Source: Versatilivorator sp963663845
Lineage (GTDB): Bacteria > Acidobacteriota > Terriglobia > Versatilivoradales > Versatilivoraceae
Assembly: GCA_963663845.2 (NCBI GenBank)
Contig: OY760650.2
Location: 2,914,001-2,978,000, forward strand
DNA: 64,000 bases
Direction of reading: 5' to 3'
Part shown: piece by piece, positions 33,450-42,145 of the stretch
Layout of the letters: each line of letters opens with the position of its first letter
Position numbering within the stretch: position 1 is the stretch's first letter
Program-made: the position numbers and the translations under genes
The notes under the pieces: model-generated
What the model was told of the DNA's origin: nothing
Seen by the model: only the letters and a program-made list of their open reading frames with translations
Databases searched by the model: none

Positions 33450-34481
33450 GTGCACAGGCGGGTTGCCTCCTACCCTCATCGGCGCTTCTGGAAAACGGCG
33501 GTTGCCCTGGTCGGCCTGCTGCTGCTGGGTGCGTCGGGGTTCTGGCTGCTGGAGGGCATGGAGGTTCTGGATGCCCTCTACATGGCCGTGATCACCTTGA
33601 GCACGGTCGGCTTCGGGGAAGTCCGGCCCCTGTCGTCGGGTGGCAAGCTCTTCACCATCGTACTCATTCTGGGAGCCGGCTGGCTGGCCATGTACCTGCT
33701 GAGCGGCATGGCCGATTTTCTACTCTCCGGCGAAGGACGGGCTTACCTGCAAAAACGACGCTTGCTCCGAATGCTGGACAAACTCTCCGAACACGTCATC
33801 GTTTGCGGTTACGGCCGGGTGGGCCGCCACGTGGCTCAGGAACTGGCCGCCCAGAGCCTTCCCTTCGTGGTGCTCGATCCCTCGGCCGAGAAAATCAGCC
33901 AGGTCGACCAGTCCGGTTACCTGGGGCTCCAGGGGGACGGGGCCAACGAAGCTCTTCTGGCTCAAGCCGGAATCGAAAGGGCCCGCGGTCTGCTGGTGGC
34001 CGCCGATTCCGATGCCCAGAACGTGTTCATCGTGCTCAGTGCGCGCAGCGTGCGGTCGGACCTCCTGATCGTGGCCCGGGCCATCGACGAGCAGTCGGAA
34101 AGCAAGCTGGTGAAGGCAGGGGCCGATCGGGTGATCCTGCCCTATCAGTTCAGTGGCCGCAGGATGGTCACCATGCTGATCCGGCCCGAGGTCGCGAACT
34201 TTCTGGATGAGGTAGCCTACGGGGGCGGCATCGAGCTCTACCTGGAGCAGTTCCAGCTCTCGCCGGACTCGCCCCTGGTGGGCCAGACCCTGGAGGAGTG
34301 CCGTTGGCGGGCCCGCTTCGGTGTCACGGTTCTGGCCTGCAAGCTGGCCGATGGCGGCATCAATGTCAGCCCCTCCGCCGATACCCCATTGACCGCCGGT
34401 CTGAGGATGATTGTTCTCGGAACCCGGGAACAGCTCCGAAACCTGCCTGAACTGGCCCAGGGAACACTCGAGGCTTTCTAG
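33450..34481 (+). CDS. Two-TM potassium channel with RCK/TrkA domain (MthK-like)
   Basis: A 343-residue protein. Two membrane helices (about 16-34 and 66-88) flank the pore loop 'AVITLSTVGFGEV', whose selectivity filter is TVGFG (residues 52-56; canonical TVGYG). A TrkA_N Rossmann domain follows with 'HVIVCGYGRVGRHVAQEL' (G120-x-G-x2-G) and a TrkA_C domain at about 240-330. Such channels gate K+ flux in response to Ca2+, NAD(H) or nucleotides. The start is GTG with AAGGAG six bases before it. Its stop TAG abuts the stop of the convergent epimerase with no spacer (TAGCTA). Confidence 0.92.
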   Translation: MHRRVASYPHRRFWKTAVALVGLLLLGASGFWLLEGMEVLDALYMAVITLSTVGFGEVRPLSSGGKLFTIVLILGAGWLAMYLLSGMADFLLSGEGRAYLQKRRLLRMLDKLSEHVIVCGYGRVGRHVAQELAAQSLPFVVLDPSAEKISQVDQSGYLGLQGDGANEALLAQAGIERARGLLVAADSDAQNVFIVLSARSVRSDLLIVARAIDEQSESKLVKAGADRVILPYQFSGRRMVTMLIRPEVANFLDEVAYGGGIELYLEQFQLSPDSPLVGQTLEECRWRARFGVTVLACKLADGGINVSPSADTPLTAGLRMIVLGTREQLRNLPELAQGTLEAF

Positions 34482-35501
34482 CTAACCGGGATACCGGCTC
34501 TTGATTCGAGGGATCAGGTACTCGCCGAAGGCAGCCTTCTTGTCGTAGCGGGGCGCCCAGCCCCAATCGGTGCGGGCTGCCGAATCGTCCACTTCAGCCG
34601 GCCAGGAATCCACGATGGCCTGGCGCTTTCGATCGGGCTGGAAGTCGATCTCGGCCCGAGGCCACTCTTCGAGGATGCGTTGATGTATTTCCTCCGCCGT
34701 CATGCTGAAGCTGCTGATGTTGTACTCGGTCTGGCGGAGATTCTCCCGCGGCGCTTCCTGGAGTTGCAGCAGGGCGTTGACGGCGTCCGGCATGACAATG
34801 AAGGGGAGGCGGGTGTCGGGGACTACAAAGCAGCCGTACCTCTGTCCGCTGGCGGCGGCATGGATCATTTCCGGAGCATAGTCGGTGGTGCCGCCGCTGG
34901 GCAGGGTGACGGCGCTGATGAGTCCGGGAAAGCGGATGCAGCGGAAGTCGATGCCGTGGCCCGATGAATCGGCCGCCAACTGCCGGTAGTGGTTGGCGTA
35001 ATAGCGCCCCAGATGCTCGCAGTAGAGCTTGTTGCACCCGTACATGGTGGTGGGGAAGTTCCACTCCGTTTCCCGGACCTTGCCGGTGCCTTGCTTGGCG
35101 GTCCGGCCGGGGAGCCCGTAGGCGGCGATGGAGCTGGGGAACATGAACTTCACCGGGCGGCCGTGCCAGTGTGACTGCTCGACGGCCATCTGGAGCAGTC
35201 TCAGCGTGCCACCCGCGTTGACCCTGTGGGCGGCATCGGGGGTGAACTCGGCCCGCGTGGACAGCAGAGCCGCCAGGTGATAGACGGTGTGGATCTCGTA
35301 CTCGCTCTGTATCCGCTCCAGCAGTCTCTCATCCAGAATGTCCCCGTTGACGCAGGCCTTGCACCGGTTTCCGATCCGCTGGTCGATGGGCCGGATGTCC
35401 AGGGCGACCAGGTCCTCGATGCCTTCCTCGGCCAGGCGGCCAATGAGCCCGTGACCCATTTCACCGCTGGCTCCGGTGATCAAGGTGGCGGTCTGTCTCA
35501 T
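34482..35501 (-). CDS. NAD-dependent epimerase-type L-threonine dehydrogenase-like protein
   Basis: A 339-residue extended SDR. The glycine motif is 'TLITGASGEMGHGLIG', with active-site 'FPSSIAAYG' and YxxxK in 'MYGCNKLYCEHLGRYY'. The C-terminal half follows the epimerase-type threonine 3-dehydrogenase pattern: 'PGLISAVTLPSGGTTDYAPEMIHAA', 'PFIVMPDAVNALLQLQEAP', 'EYNISSFSMTAEEI'. It would oxidise L-threonine to 2-amino-3-ketobutyrate with NAD+, but a nucleotide-sugar epimerase role cannot be excluded. It overlaps the CRTAC1 gene stop by four bases. Confidence 0.85.
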   Translation of the reverse strand: MRQTATLITGASGEMGHGLIGRLAEEGIEDLVALDIRPIDQRIGNRCKACVNGDILDERLLERIQSEYEIHTVYHLAALLSTRAEFTPDAAHRVNAGGTLRLLQMAVEQSHWHGRPVKFMFPSSIAAYGLPGRTAKQGTGKVRETEWNFPTTMYGCNKLYCEHLGRYYANHYRQLAADSSGHGIDFRCIRFPGLISAVTLPSGGTTDYAPEMIHAAASGQRYGCFVVPDTRLPFIVMPDAVNALLQLQEAPRENLRQTEYNISSFSMTAEEIHQRILEEWPRAEIDFQPDRKRQAIVDSWPAEVDDSAARTDWGWAPRYDKKAAFGEYLIPRIKSRYPG

Positions 35502-37234
35502 CGGTTCACGCTCCCGTTGCTGTCCTTACCGTCGCTGGAGGCTTTTTTCTCACCGCCGGGGATCTCGTCGGACTCGACTATCTTATGGTAGCGGTTGAAC
35601 TCGAGTCCGGAAACTCTCTGGACTGCACCGCCGGGCCACCGGATCTCAAGGCTGCACTCTTCCTTCACAGCTTTACCCAGACCGAAGACCACGCGTTTGT
35701 CATGGGAGGCCAGGAAGCTGGCCCCACCGGTCACCCACTTGGTGAAACGCTTGTCACCCGACTTCAAGGACAGCTTGCTGCCGATGGCGTCCCTGTTGCT
35801 GAGGTTGCCCTCCAGCTCGAATCCGATCCAGGCCCCTTCCTGCCCAATATTGTTGCGTAGCAGCACCGGCCTCTCATTGAGCCGGACAAAGACCACATCC
35901 GTGTCCCCGTCATTGTCGTAATCCCCCGTCGCCATCCCCCTGGCGGAGTGCCTGGTCTGGAACACCGGTCCCGCCCGGGAAGCCATGTTGCGGAACTTCA
36001 GGTCCCCGACGTTGGCCAGCAGCAGGGGAAGCTGGCGGTAACGGATGTCCCTGCGGGAAAGTTCGATGGTTTGGCTCACGTGGCCGTTGACGATCACCAG
36101 GTCCAGGTCGCTGTCGTTGTCGTAGTCGATGAAGCGGGTGCCCCAGCCCACAAAGGGCCGGGTGAAGCCGGCCAGCCCGGAAGGTCGGGTCCACTCGCGG
36201 TAGAGCAGCTCCGGGGTGCTCAAATAGAGGGCGTGATACTCGTCATGAAAGTTGGTCACTATGAAATCGGGGCGGCCGTCCCCATTGAGATCCGCGGCGT
36301 CCACCCCCATGCCGGCACGTGCTTCGCCATTCACGCTGTAGGCGATTTCGGCGTCGAACCCGCGATCTTCGAAGGAACCGTTCCCGCGGTTCAGCAGCAG
36401 CAGGTCGGGCGAGGCGTCTCCCGCCACGAACAGGTCGTCCCAGCCGTCGTCGTCGATGTCCACGCTGACGACTCCGAAGGCCCGTCCCAGGTGACGGGAG
36501 ACTCCCGACGAACGGCTCACGTCTATGAAGACGCCGGCGCCGTTGTTGCGATAGAGCCTGGGGCGCCGAGGGGGGTAGGCCCGCTGCGAGCAGTATTCGG
36601 GCTTGCCGGCAAAGTTGCAGGGGCGGGGATGGGCGAAGGACAACTCGGCATAGTTGCAAACGAAGAGATCCAGGTGCCGGTCGCGGTCATAATCGAACCA
36701 GACCGCGCCGGCCGCCCATTCACCGGCATTTTCCAGACCCGCCCGCCGGGTGACCTCGCGGAAGGTGCCGTCTCCTTCATTGTGAAACAGGGCGCTGGTG
36801 GGAAAGCCGGTGACGAACAGATCCTGAAACCCGTCATTGTCGTAGTCGGCAGCGGCCGCCCCCATTCCGTAGAAGGGCACTTCGGCCACCCCGGCGCTTT
36901 GGGCGACGTCCTCGAACTTGCCGTTGCCGAGGTTGCGGTAGAGTGCGTTGTGGACAGGTGTCCGGCTCTTGCCCTTGGGAGTTTCACCGCCGTTGACGAA
37001 AAAGATGTCCAGCCAACCGTCGTTGTCAAAGTCCAGAAAGGCCACACCGCCGCAGGAGACTTCAATGAGAAAGCGATCCCGGGACTGGCCGTTGAAATGT
37101 TTCCAGGTGATGCCGGCTTGGCCGGAAACGTCGGTGAAGAGTTCCGGGGAGGATTTCTCGGCAGGTTCGGCCCATGGTTCCCACGAGTGGGTCACGAGGA
37201 GGACTGCTGTGAGAAAAGCCAGAAACAAAGCCAT
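35498..37234 (-). CDS. CRTAC1-family FG-GAP/VCBS repeat protein with ASPIC/UnbV domain
   Basis: A 578-residue exported protein. A signal peptide covers about residues 1-24. The body has at least seven calcium-loop-bearing beta-propeller repeats of the type 'FLDFDNDGWLDIFFVNG', 'AADYDNDGFQDLFVTG', 'VDIDDDGWDDLFVAGD', 'ADLNGDGRPDFIVTN', 'IDYDNDSDLDLVIVNGH' and 'GDYDNDGDTDVVFV'. It ends with an ASPIC/UnbV domain ('IGSKLSLKSGDKRFTKWVTGGASFLASHDKRVVFGLG'). These are secreted or surface proteins common in Acidobacteria and Planctomycetes. Function unknown. Confidence 0.92.
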   Translation of the reverse strand: MALFLAFLTAVLLVTHSWEPWAEPAEKSSPELFTDVSGQAGITWKHFNGQSRDRFLIEVSCGGVAFLDFDNDGWLDIFFVNGGETPKGKSRTPVHNALYRNLGNGKFEDVAQSAGVAEVPFYGMGAAAADYDNDGFQDLFVTGFPTSALFHNEGDGTFREVTRRAGLENAGEWAAGAVWFDYDRDRHLDLFVCNYAELSFAHPRPCNFAGKPEYCSQRAYPPRRPRLYRNNGAGVFIDVSRSSGVSRHLGRAFGVVSVDIDDDGWDDLFVAGDASPDLLLLNRGNGSFEDRGFDAEIAYSVNGEARAGMGVDAADLNGDGRPDFIVTNFHDEYHALYLSTPELLYREWTRPSGLAGFTRPFVGWGTRFIDYDNDSDLDLVIVNGHVSQTIELSRRDIRYRQLPLLLANVGDLKFRNMASRAGPVFQTRHSARGMATGDYDNDGDTDVVFVRLNERPVLLRNNIGQEGAWIGFELEGNLSNRDAIGSKLSLKSGDKRFTKWVTGGASFLASHDKRVVFGLGKAVKEECSLEIRWPGGAVQRVSGLEFNRYHKIVESDEIPGGEKKASSDGKDSNGSVNR

Positions 37235-37385
37235 GGAAAAGGAGGGAATCTACTCGGTGACCCAGTGCACCCAGCACCTGTCGACCGGACGGGTGCCCGA
37301 ATTCGATCAAACTTGCCTGCCGCTGGTGAGCACCTTGAAATTACGGTCGGATGGAGCCACTTGTTAATCTGCTTCCGTAGCGATG

Positions 37386-38048
37386 TTACTTTGCAATGAG
37401 TTCTTTAAGCTTGGCTTCGATTGTGTCTATCAGGGACTGCTGCTGGGCGTCATCAATATTGTCGTTTCGAATGAAGAACAAGGCTTCTTGATATTGATCA
37501 ATGGCTTTCTTGACGTTGCCCTTGAACTCTGCCTTGCGGGCAGCTTCCATGTAGCCATTAAGCGTTACGCGGTGGATTTCGAGGCGAAGTCGTTCCTCTA
37601 AAGAGGTGGCGAGTGAGCGATCCTCAAGGCTTTCGCTGACCTCGCGCACCTTCAAGATGCCTGCCGCGAGGGCGCGCTCCTTTCCGCTTGGTGTCGAGGC
37701 CACGCTACACTTCGCGAATGCCTTGTCAGCTACCGCGCTGGCTTCCTCAATAATGAGCTCTGTCCGCAGGGAACGATACTCCGTTAGGATAACGGATGGA
37801 GAAGGTGATACCGTTGGGACGCCCTTGTGTTCGAATTTGGAAAGGTACTCCGCATGCTCAATCGTGAGGTCGCAGCGAGACAGGCGAGTGCCAAACGTCT
37901 TTCCTTCGTGCGCCAATCGCATCGAGTCAACAAGAACACGTGCTTTGCTCTCCACCTCGATGATCAATGGTTGACATTCTCGACAGAGACCGTTGGAATC
38001 AACCGATAAGAATAGGCCCTTCTTGTCGCACCATTTGCATTGTGCCAT
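37386..38048 (-). CDS. Uncharacterised protein with N-terminal zinc ribbon
   Basis: A 220-residue protein starting MAQCKWCDKKGLFLSVDSNG and continuing LCRECQ, a C-x2-C...C-x2-C zinc ribbon. The middle, 'DSMRLAHEGKTFGTRLSRCDLTIEHAEYLSKFEHKGVPTVSPSPS', resembles a conserved block in widely scattered hypothetical proteins. The C-terminal half is helical and TPR-like ('EAARKAEFKGNVKKAIDQYQEALFFI'). ATG 38048 is preceded by AGGA. It is the last gene of a same-strand run with a NYN nuclease, an unknown protein and RmuC. Nucleic-acid or protein binding is an inference from the ribbon. Confidence 0.7.
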   Translation of the reverse strand: MAQCKWCDKKGLFLSVDSNGLCRECQPLIIEVESKARVLVDSMRLAHEGKTFGTRLSRCDLTIEHAEYLSKFEHKGVPTVSPSPSVILTEYRSLRTELIIEEASAVADKAFAKCSVASTPSGKERALAAGILKVREVSESLEDRSLATSLEERLRLEIHRVTLNGYMEAARKAEFKGNVKKAIDQYQEALFFIRNDNIDDAQQQSLIDTIEAKLKELIAK

Positions 38049-38182
38049 TTTGAATTCCTGGACTATTGCAGGGGTTGAGTTCTCGGATCTTAACGGTCGG
38101 TTGCACCCATGCAGACTAGCGCTCAGGATGAGGTCCGTGGTAAAGCGCACAGCTCTCTACCAAGTGCCTCCCGACCGCATTG

Positions 38183-38770
38183 TTAGCGATCTTCATCTTC
38201 GCCAGTCTCAAGTCTCTCAGCTTCCTCGTCTCGCACGACTCGTTCCAGCAGTGAGCGATGCTCGTCTAGGAATAGGACTGGAGCAGAGGATTCCGCCCCT
38301 AGAGCGTTCGATAGACTGCGCCTGGAGGACACGATCTCCACGCGGAGCCCCAGAGTCTTTACTGCGCGAACCGTTCCGAGGTAATCCTTGTCTCCAGAAA
38401 CCAATACGGCTGTGTCAAAGGCTCGATTCGATGCGTGAGTGAGAATCCTTGTAGCAAGAGCGACATCTACACCCTTCTCCGTGTGCGTACGCCAAGTTTG
38501 TTCACAACGTCTGCACCGTAGAGTTTTGGAGCCAAGCGGGAATATCTCCGTCTCCCAGTGCAGGCGTTCCTTTAGCATCCGGTAGAATCCGGTTTGTTGG
38601 TAACGAGGAGGATCCGTTACTGCAGCAAAAAAGTAAACTTGCCAGATTGGTCCATTTTGCTCGATAAGACTGACGAATTTCTCCGCGTCAATGCGCCACC
38701 CCGCATCGCGCTGCCCACTGAAAATGTTTGAATTATCGAAGTAAACGATCGTTCTGCCACGTTCTGGCAT
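38183..38770 (-). CDS. NYN-domain protein with zinc-knuckle insert, putative RNase
   Basis: A 195-residue protein. NYN marks are 'TIVYFDNSNIFSGQ' (D12-N-S-N), 'EKGVDVALATRILTHASNRAFDTAVLVSGDKDYLGTVRAVKTLG' and the following 'RVEIVSS'. A C-x2-C pair (LRCRRCEQTWRT) sits just before the EKGVD helix, as in LabA-like proteins with a small zinc insert. The acidic residues D12, D in KGVD and the DKD pair should bind a metal for RNA cleavage. The start has GGAGGAG eight bases upstream. The C-terminus is acidic and probably disordered. Confidence 0.82.
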   Translation of the reverse strand: MPERGRTIVYFDNSNIFSGQRDAGWRIDAEKFVSLIEQNGPIWQVYFFAAVTDPPRYQQTGFYRMLKERLHWETEIFPLGSKTLRCRRCEQTWRTHTEKGVDVALATRILTHASNRAFDTAVLVSGDKDYLGTVRAVKTLGLRVEIVSSRRSLSNALGAESSAPVLFLDEHRSLLERVVRDEEAERLETGEDEDR

Positions 38771-38798
38771 GTGTCAACTCCTCCAATACAGACCCCAA

Positions 38799-39464
38799 CT
38801 AGATGTGGAACTGATACCTACCGCCTGCAAGAAGCAATTCCTCATAAAATGGCATGAGTTCCAAGAAAACTCGTCTGTAATCGTTTAGATCTTTTTGATA
38901 CGTTTCGCTAACGTCCCAAAGTGCACCCACAAAGACGAAGACTGGCGAACCATCAGCCGGTACAACGTAGGTTTCAAGCCGGTGGAGAAGTTCGTCAGCA
39001 TCTTTAGTTTGGATGGACTCGATAGCAAACTGATTTCGCTGTACACATTGGTAGAATGCGTGCCTAAACGGCAAAGGGGGTCTCGCTCCAAGGAACATTT
39101 GAAAGAGAGCAAAGGCCGGTATTTTTGGGGCAACTTGGCGTCCAATCATAAAGCCAAGTCCCACCCGAATGTAATCTGGCCACATCCCAATATTGAGTTG
39201 GACTTGATCTTGGTCACCTCCGACAACGAATAGAAACCAATGCTTATCATCGCTTCGAGGCTTCCCGAAAACGAGGCCGCTTGCCCCACGCATGCGAGGT
39301 CTGCGAACGATTCTTTTTCTGAAGAAGTCAAGCTGATATTCCGAAAAAGACCCGAGACCGTTTCTTAGTTCTTCGATCTTTTTGCTCAATTGATCTGGAA
39401 TGGAACCGTAAGATACGTTTGCCATTTGAGCAAAGTCATTGGCATCGAACGGAGTGAAAGGCAT
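38799..39464 (-). CDS. Uncharacterised protein between RmuC and NYN genes
   Basis: A 221-residue soluble protein from the ATG at 39464 (GGAGGG ten bases upstream). I do not recognise the family. Visible are a helical N-terminus ('IPDQLSKKIEELRNGL'), a basic stretch 'FFRKRIVRRPRMRGASGLVFGK', an alternating strand region 'HWFLFVVGGDQDQVQLNIGMWPDYIRVGLGFMIG', and a C-terminal helix. The basic patch followed by beta strands could suit nucleic-acid binding, but no catalytic motif is identifiable. Twenty-eight bases separate its stop from the NYN start. Confidence 0.65.
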   Translation of the reverse strand: MPFTPFDANDFAQMANVSYGSIPDQLSKKIEELRNGLGSFSEYQLDFFRKRIVRRPRMRGASGLVFGKPRSDDKHWFLFVVGGDQDQVQLNIGMWPDYIRVGLGFMIGRQVAPKIPAFALFQMFLGARPPLPFRHAFYQCVQRNQFAIESIQTKDADELLHRLETYVVPADGSPVFVFVGALWDVSETYQKDLNDYRRVFLELMPFYEELLLAGGRYQFHI

Positions 39465-39581
39465 TGTAACTTTTCCCTCCCAGAAATCTAACGGCCCGGT
39501 TCGGTTGCGGGACGCGAAGCGGACATTCCCCTTCAACCGGCCATTATGAGGCCATCCGAAAATCGCTGCATAATGTACAGG

Positions 39582-40919
39582 TTAGTCCTGTTGGTAAATC
39601 GTTGTGCCTACACCTTCCAGTGCCGAGTCCTCCATTTCTTCGTTTTGTGCCTCTCCAGTGGACAGCGCGAGAATTTCCGATGATTCCGCCTCAGGCAGTT
39701 GTTCAACCGAACGGAGCGTTTTATCCATGGCCCGTCTCCGCCTGCCAGTTTCTACTTCAATTGTACGGCTTGCGGTATTTAGCTGGCGCTGGACCTTGTC
39801 CAGCACATCACCAAATTTCCCAAACTCGGTTTTCACAGCACCCAAGACTCTCCATACCTCGGAGGCATGCCGCTCAATAGCGAGTGTCTGGAAGCCCATG
39901 CGAAGGCTGCTAAGAATCGCCACTAACGTTGTAGGACCCGCCAAGACAACCCTATACTCCTGCTGTAGGTCTTCAATCAAAGCCGGCTGACGCAGCACCT
40001 CAGCATACAACCCTTCAGTAGCCAGGAACATGATTCCAAAATCAGTTGTACTGGGTGGGTTTACATACTTGTCGTGGATTTTCTTTGCATCGGTTCGAAC
40101 TGCTCCTGCTAAGGCCTTTGCTGCGGCCTTAACCTCATCCGCATCAGCGTTGTCGGCAGCATTTTGAAGACGGACGTAGTCCTCCTGAGGGAATTTCGAG
40201 TCAATAGGCAACCACACGCATTTTCCTGGTTCATCCTTTGGACCCGGCAACCGAACGGCGTACTCAACCCTCTCCGCTGAGTTGGCTTTTACGCAGACGT
40301 TCTTTTCGTACTGCTCCGCTGTGAGGACCTGCTCGAGGATCGCTCCGAGCTGCACCTCTGCCCACGTGCCACGTGCCTTCACATTCGTCAGAACTCGCTT
40401 TAGATCCCCAACCCCCGTGGCTAGAGTTTGCATTTCTCCGAGCCCCTGATGGACCGCCTCCAACCTATCACTCACGAGTTTGAATGACTCTCCGAGCCGC
40501 TTTTCGAGTGTATCCTGTAGCTTCTCGTCGACGATCTTCCGCATCTCGTCCAATTTCTTGTCGTTGCCCTGCTGAAGCTCTTTAACGCGAGAGTCAAGAG
40601 TGTTGCGGACGTGTTCCAATGCGCCCTGGTTCGATGTCGCGAGTTGCCTCAGTTGCTGCGTCATTCCCTCAAGTTGTGTTTGCTGGTTCTTACCCATTCC
40701 ATCTAACGTCTTGGAAAGGGTGTTGTTGGTCAAATTTAACCCGGTCGCTACTTCTTCTCGGAGTTCCTTCCCAGCTCTACGAGCTTCATCGCGGCTAGTG
40801 CTGAGTTCGTCTCGTACCTCTCTACCCAAGCCCCTTGAGGGGCGAACAAGCAATACAATCCCCAAAATCATAGTCGAAGTGGTGACCACGACGATTATCA
40901 TAAGAAGAGTTTCGATCAT
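39582..40919 (-). CDS. rmuC: RmuC-family protein
   Basis: A 445-residue protein. One N-terminal membrane helix ('ETLLMIIVVVTTSTMILGIVLLV') is followed by a long coiled coil (about residues 40-170) and the RmuC nuclease-like domain: 'VLTNVKARGTWAEVQLGAILEQVLT', 'VEYAVRLPG', 'VWLPIDSKFPQEDYVRL', 'KKIHDKYVNPPSTTDFGIMFLATEGLYAEVLRQ' and 'VVLAGPTTLVAILSSLRMGFQTLAIERHA'. RmuC limits inversion recombination and has a PD-(D/E)xK-like fold. Two tandem ATGs follow GGAG; the second (40919) has the better spacing. It heads the run of accessory genes down to 37.4 kb. Confidence 0.9.
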   Translation of the reverse strand: MIETLLMIIVVVTTSTMILGIVLLVRPSRGLGREVRDELSTSRDEARRAGKELREEVATGLNLTNNTLSKTLDGMGKNQQTQLEGMTQQLRQLATSNQGALEHVRNTLDSRVKELQQGNDKKLDEMRKIVDEKLQDTLEKRLGESFKLVSDRLEAVHQGLGEMQTLATGVGDLKRVLTNVKARGTWAEVQLGAILEQVLTAEQYEKNVCVKANSAERVEYAVRLPGPKDEPGKCVWLPIDSKFPQEDYVRLQNAADNADADEVKAAAKALAGAVRTDAKKIHDKYVNPPSTTDFGIMFLATEGLYAEVLRQPALIEDLQQEYRVVLAGPTTLVAILSSLRMGFQTLAIERHASEVWRVLGAVKTEFGKFGDVLDKVQRQLNTASRTIEVETGRRRRAMDKTLRSVEQLPEAESSEILALSTGEAQNEEMEDSALEGVGTTIYQQD

Positions 40920-41252
40920 CATTTTCTCCAGATTTTCTCCAGACCATGAATCCATCGATTAACCAGCAATTCCGCTTGAAATCCTGATGCAGGGTTTCAC
41001 CCCAGGTGGATCACCCACAGCTAGCCACAGCTAGTCCACCATCAAATTGGTGGCCCTCACCGTCGTGCCCATCAACAAGGTGCCAAGGCGAATGCCGAAA
41101 CAACAAGCCCACCGGCAAAGCGTCCTCTCATGGCTCCAAGAACCCGTTCGATTTGCTGCCCGTCCCCGTGGGAGTGGTGGATTGGGCCCAGTGGAATGTC
41201 ATTGCCCAAAGGCGGCCAACGCTGAAACCCACTGAGGAGGTGTTCTTTGCGC
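40920..41252. other. Gene-free gap upstream of rmuC
   Basis: No supported gene. The stretch around 41006-41045 has short repeats (CACAGCTAG twice), and frames on both strands lack recognisable motifs. It separates the RmuC run from the region of gene remnants. Confidence 0.45.
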
Positions 41253-41515
41253 TTACTCGTCGGCCTTGAGCTGGCGATATTTTCCGGCCTGTTCCCGGGC
41301 CGCCTCTTCCGGATTTCCTTTCGCCAGAGCCAACTGACCCAGTTGATAGCGGGGCACAACCGGGGAGGCATCCAGGTCGAGGTCATTCTTGAGCAGAGCA
41401 CCCGAACGGGATCGTGCCGCTTCATCTCCCGAATCTCCCACTCTGGTCAACAGGAGTCCATACTCCCGATAGAAGGTGGCATTCAGAGGAGACTTCTGAA
41501 TAACCCTTTGATGCT
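41253..41515 (-). pseudogene. Partial, decayed copy of the 3' end of the neighbouring TPR gene
   Basis: On the minus strand this reads QRVIQKSPLNATFYREYGLL..RVGDSGDEAARSRSGALLK..LDASPVVPRYQLGQLALAKGNPEEAAREQAGKYRQLKADE. This aligns with the end of the TPR protein at 42559-45315. One 33-residue TPR unit (99 bp) is missing exactly between two GGGCC motifs that, in the intact gene, lie at 42627-42631 and 42726-42730. The copy has no start or upstream part. It is in the same orientation as the parent, about 1.3 kb away, with hicAB in between. Confidence 0.85.
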
Positions 41516-41548
41516 GCAGATGCCGGCTGGCGCTACAACGTGTCGGTC

Positions 41549-41578
41549 AATGGTTCCGGCTTTGTGTTCGGAACCATT
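41549..41578. repeat. Perfect 10-bp hairpin
   Basis: AATGGTTCCG (41549-41558) pairs exactly with CGGAACCATT (41569-41578) around a 10-base loop. It has no T tract on either strand. It lies in the gene-free stretch 41516-41806 downstream of hicB; nothing else is recognisable there. Confidence 0.55.
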
Positions 41579-41806
41579 ACGACCACGGTCCACTCCTTTG
41601 TGCTGGCATGCGCTCACCGATTTCACACAAGTTCTTCTCTCCGGGCGACAAGATCGGTCGCAATTCGTCACGACGGCTGGGAATGTTCTCGTCCACAGCT
41701 TGCATCCATTCCTAGAGTGTCACGATGGTCTCAGCAACAAGTTTTTGGGTGAGTCCTTCCAGCCAAGGTAGGCGGCGCAGTTCGCGGAGTTCGGCGCGGT
41801 GCTATG

Positions 41807-42145
41807 TCAGCGGTCGATCGTGCTTTCGAGCGCTTCGGCGCAGAATGTGTTCAAGCTCTTGCCTTCTTTCATGGCTGCCAGCGCCAGGCTCTCATGCAAT
41901 TCTCTAGCCAGCCGAAGGTTGAACTTGCCAGAGTACTTCTTTCCAGCCAACCCGGGAGGGAGCGGTTCGTTGTGCTTTTCTGAAGTTTCTATCCACTCCG
42001 CGATAACAGCGCACAATTCGGCAAAAACCTTCTGCTCGTTCTTTCCGTGCACACCACCGAACATGAGTTCGGGGCACCGACCCACATAGCAGCGGTCCTC
42101 ATCGGACCACTCCACGATCTTTCGATATTGAGCTGATTTTTTCAT
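41807..42145 (-). CDS. hicB: HicB-family antitoxin
   Basis: A 112-residue antitoxin. The N-terminal HicB-like fold reads 'YRKIVEWSDEDRCYVGRCPELMFGGVHGKNEQKVFAELCAVIAEWIE', and the C-terminus is a ribbon-helix-helix DNA-binding part 'SGKFNLRLARELHESLALAAMKEGKSLNTFCAEALE'. It neutralises HicA and represses the operon. ATG 42145 overlaps the hicA stop by four bases (ATGA), so it is preferred over GTG at 42151. Toxin-first gene order is typical for hicAB. Confidence 0.9.
   Translation of the reverse strand: MKKSAQYRKIVEWSDEDRCYVGRCPELMFGGVHGKNEQKVFAELCAVIAEWIETSEKHNEPLPPGLAGKKYSGKFNLRLARELHESLALAAMKEGKSLNTFCAEALESTIDR

Noticed and set aside
41072..41425. Minus-strand frame of 117 codons near the TPR remnant
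   Set aside because: Part of it runs out of frame across the decayed TPR copy, and the rest has no motif; considered a shadow.
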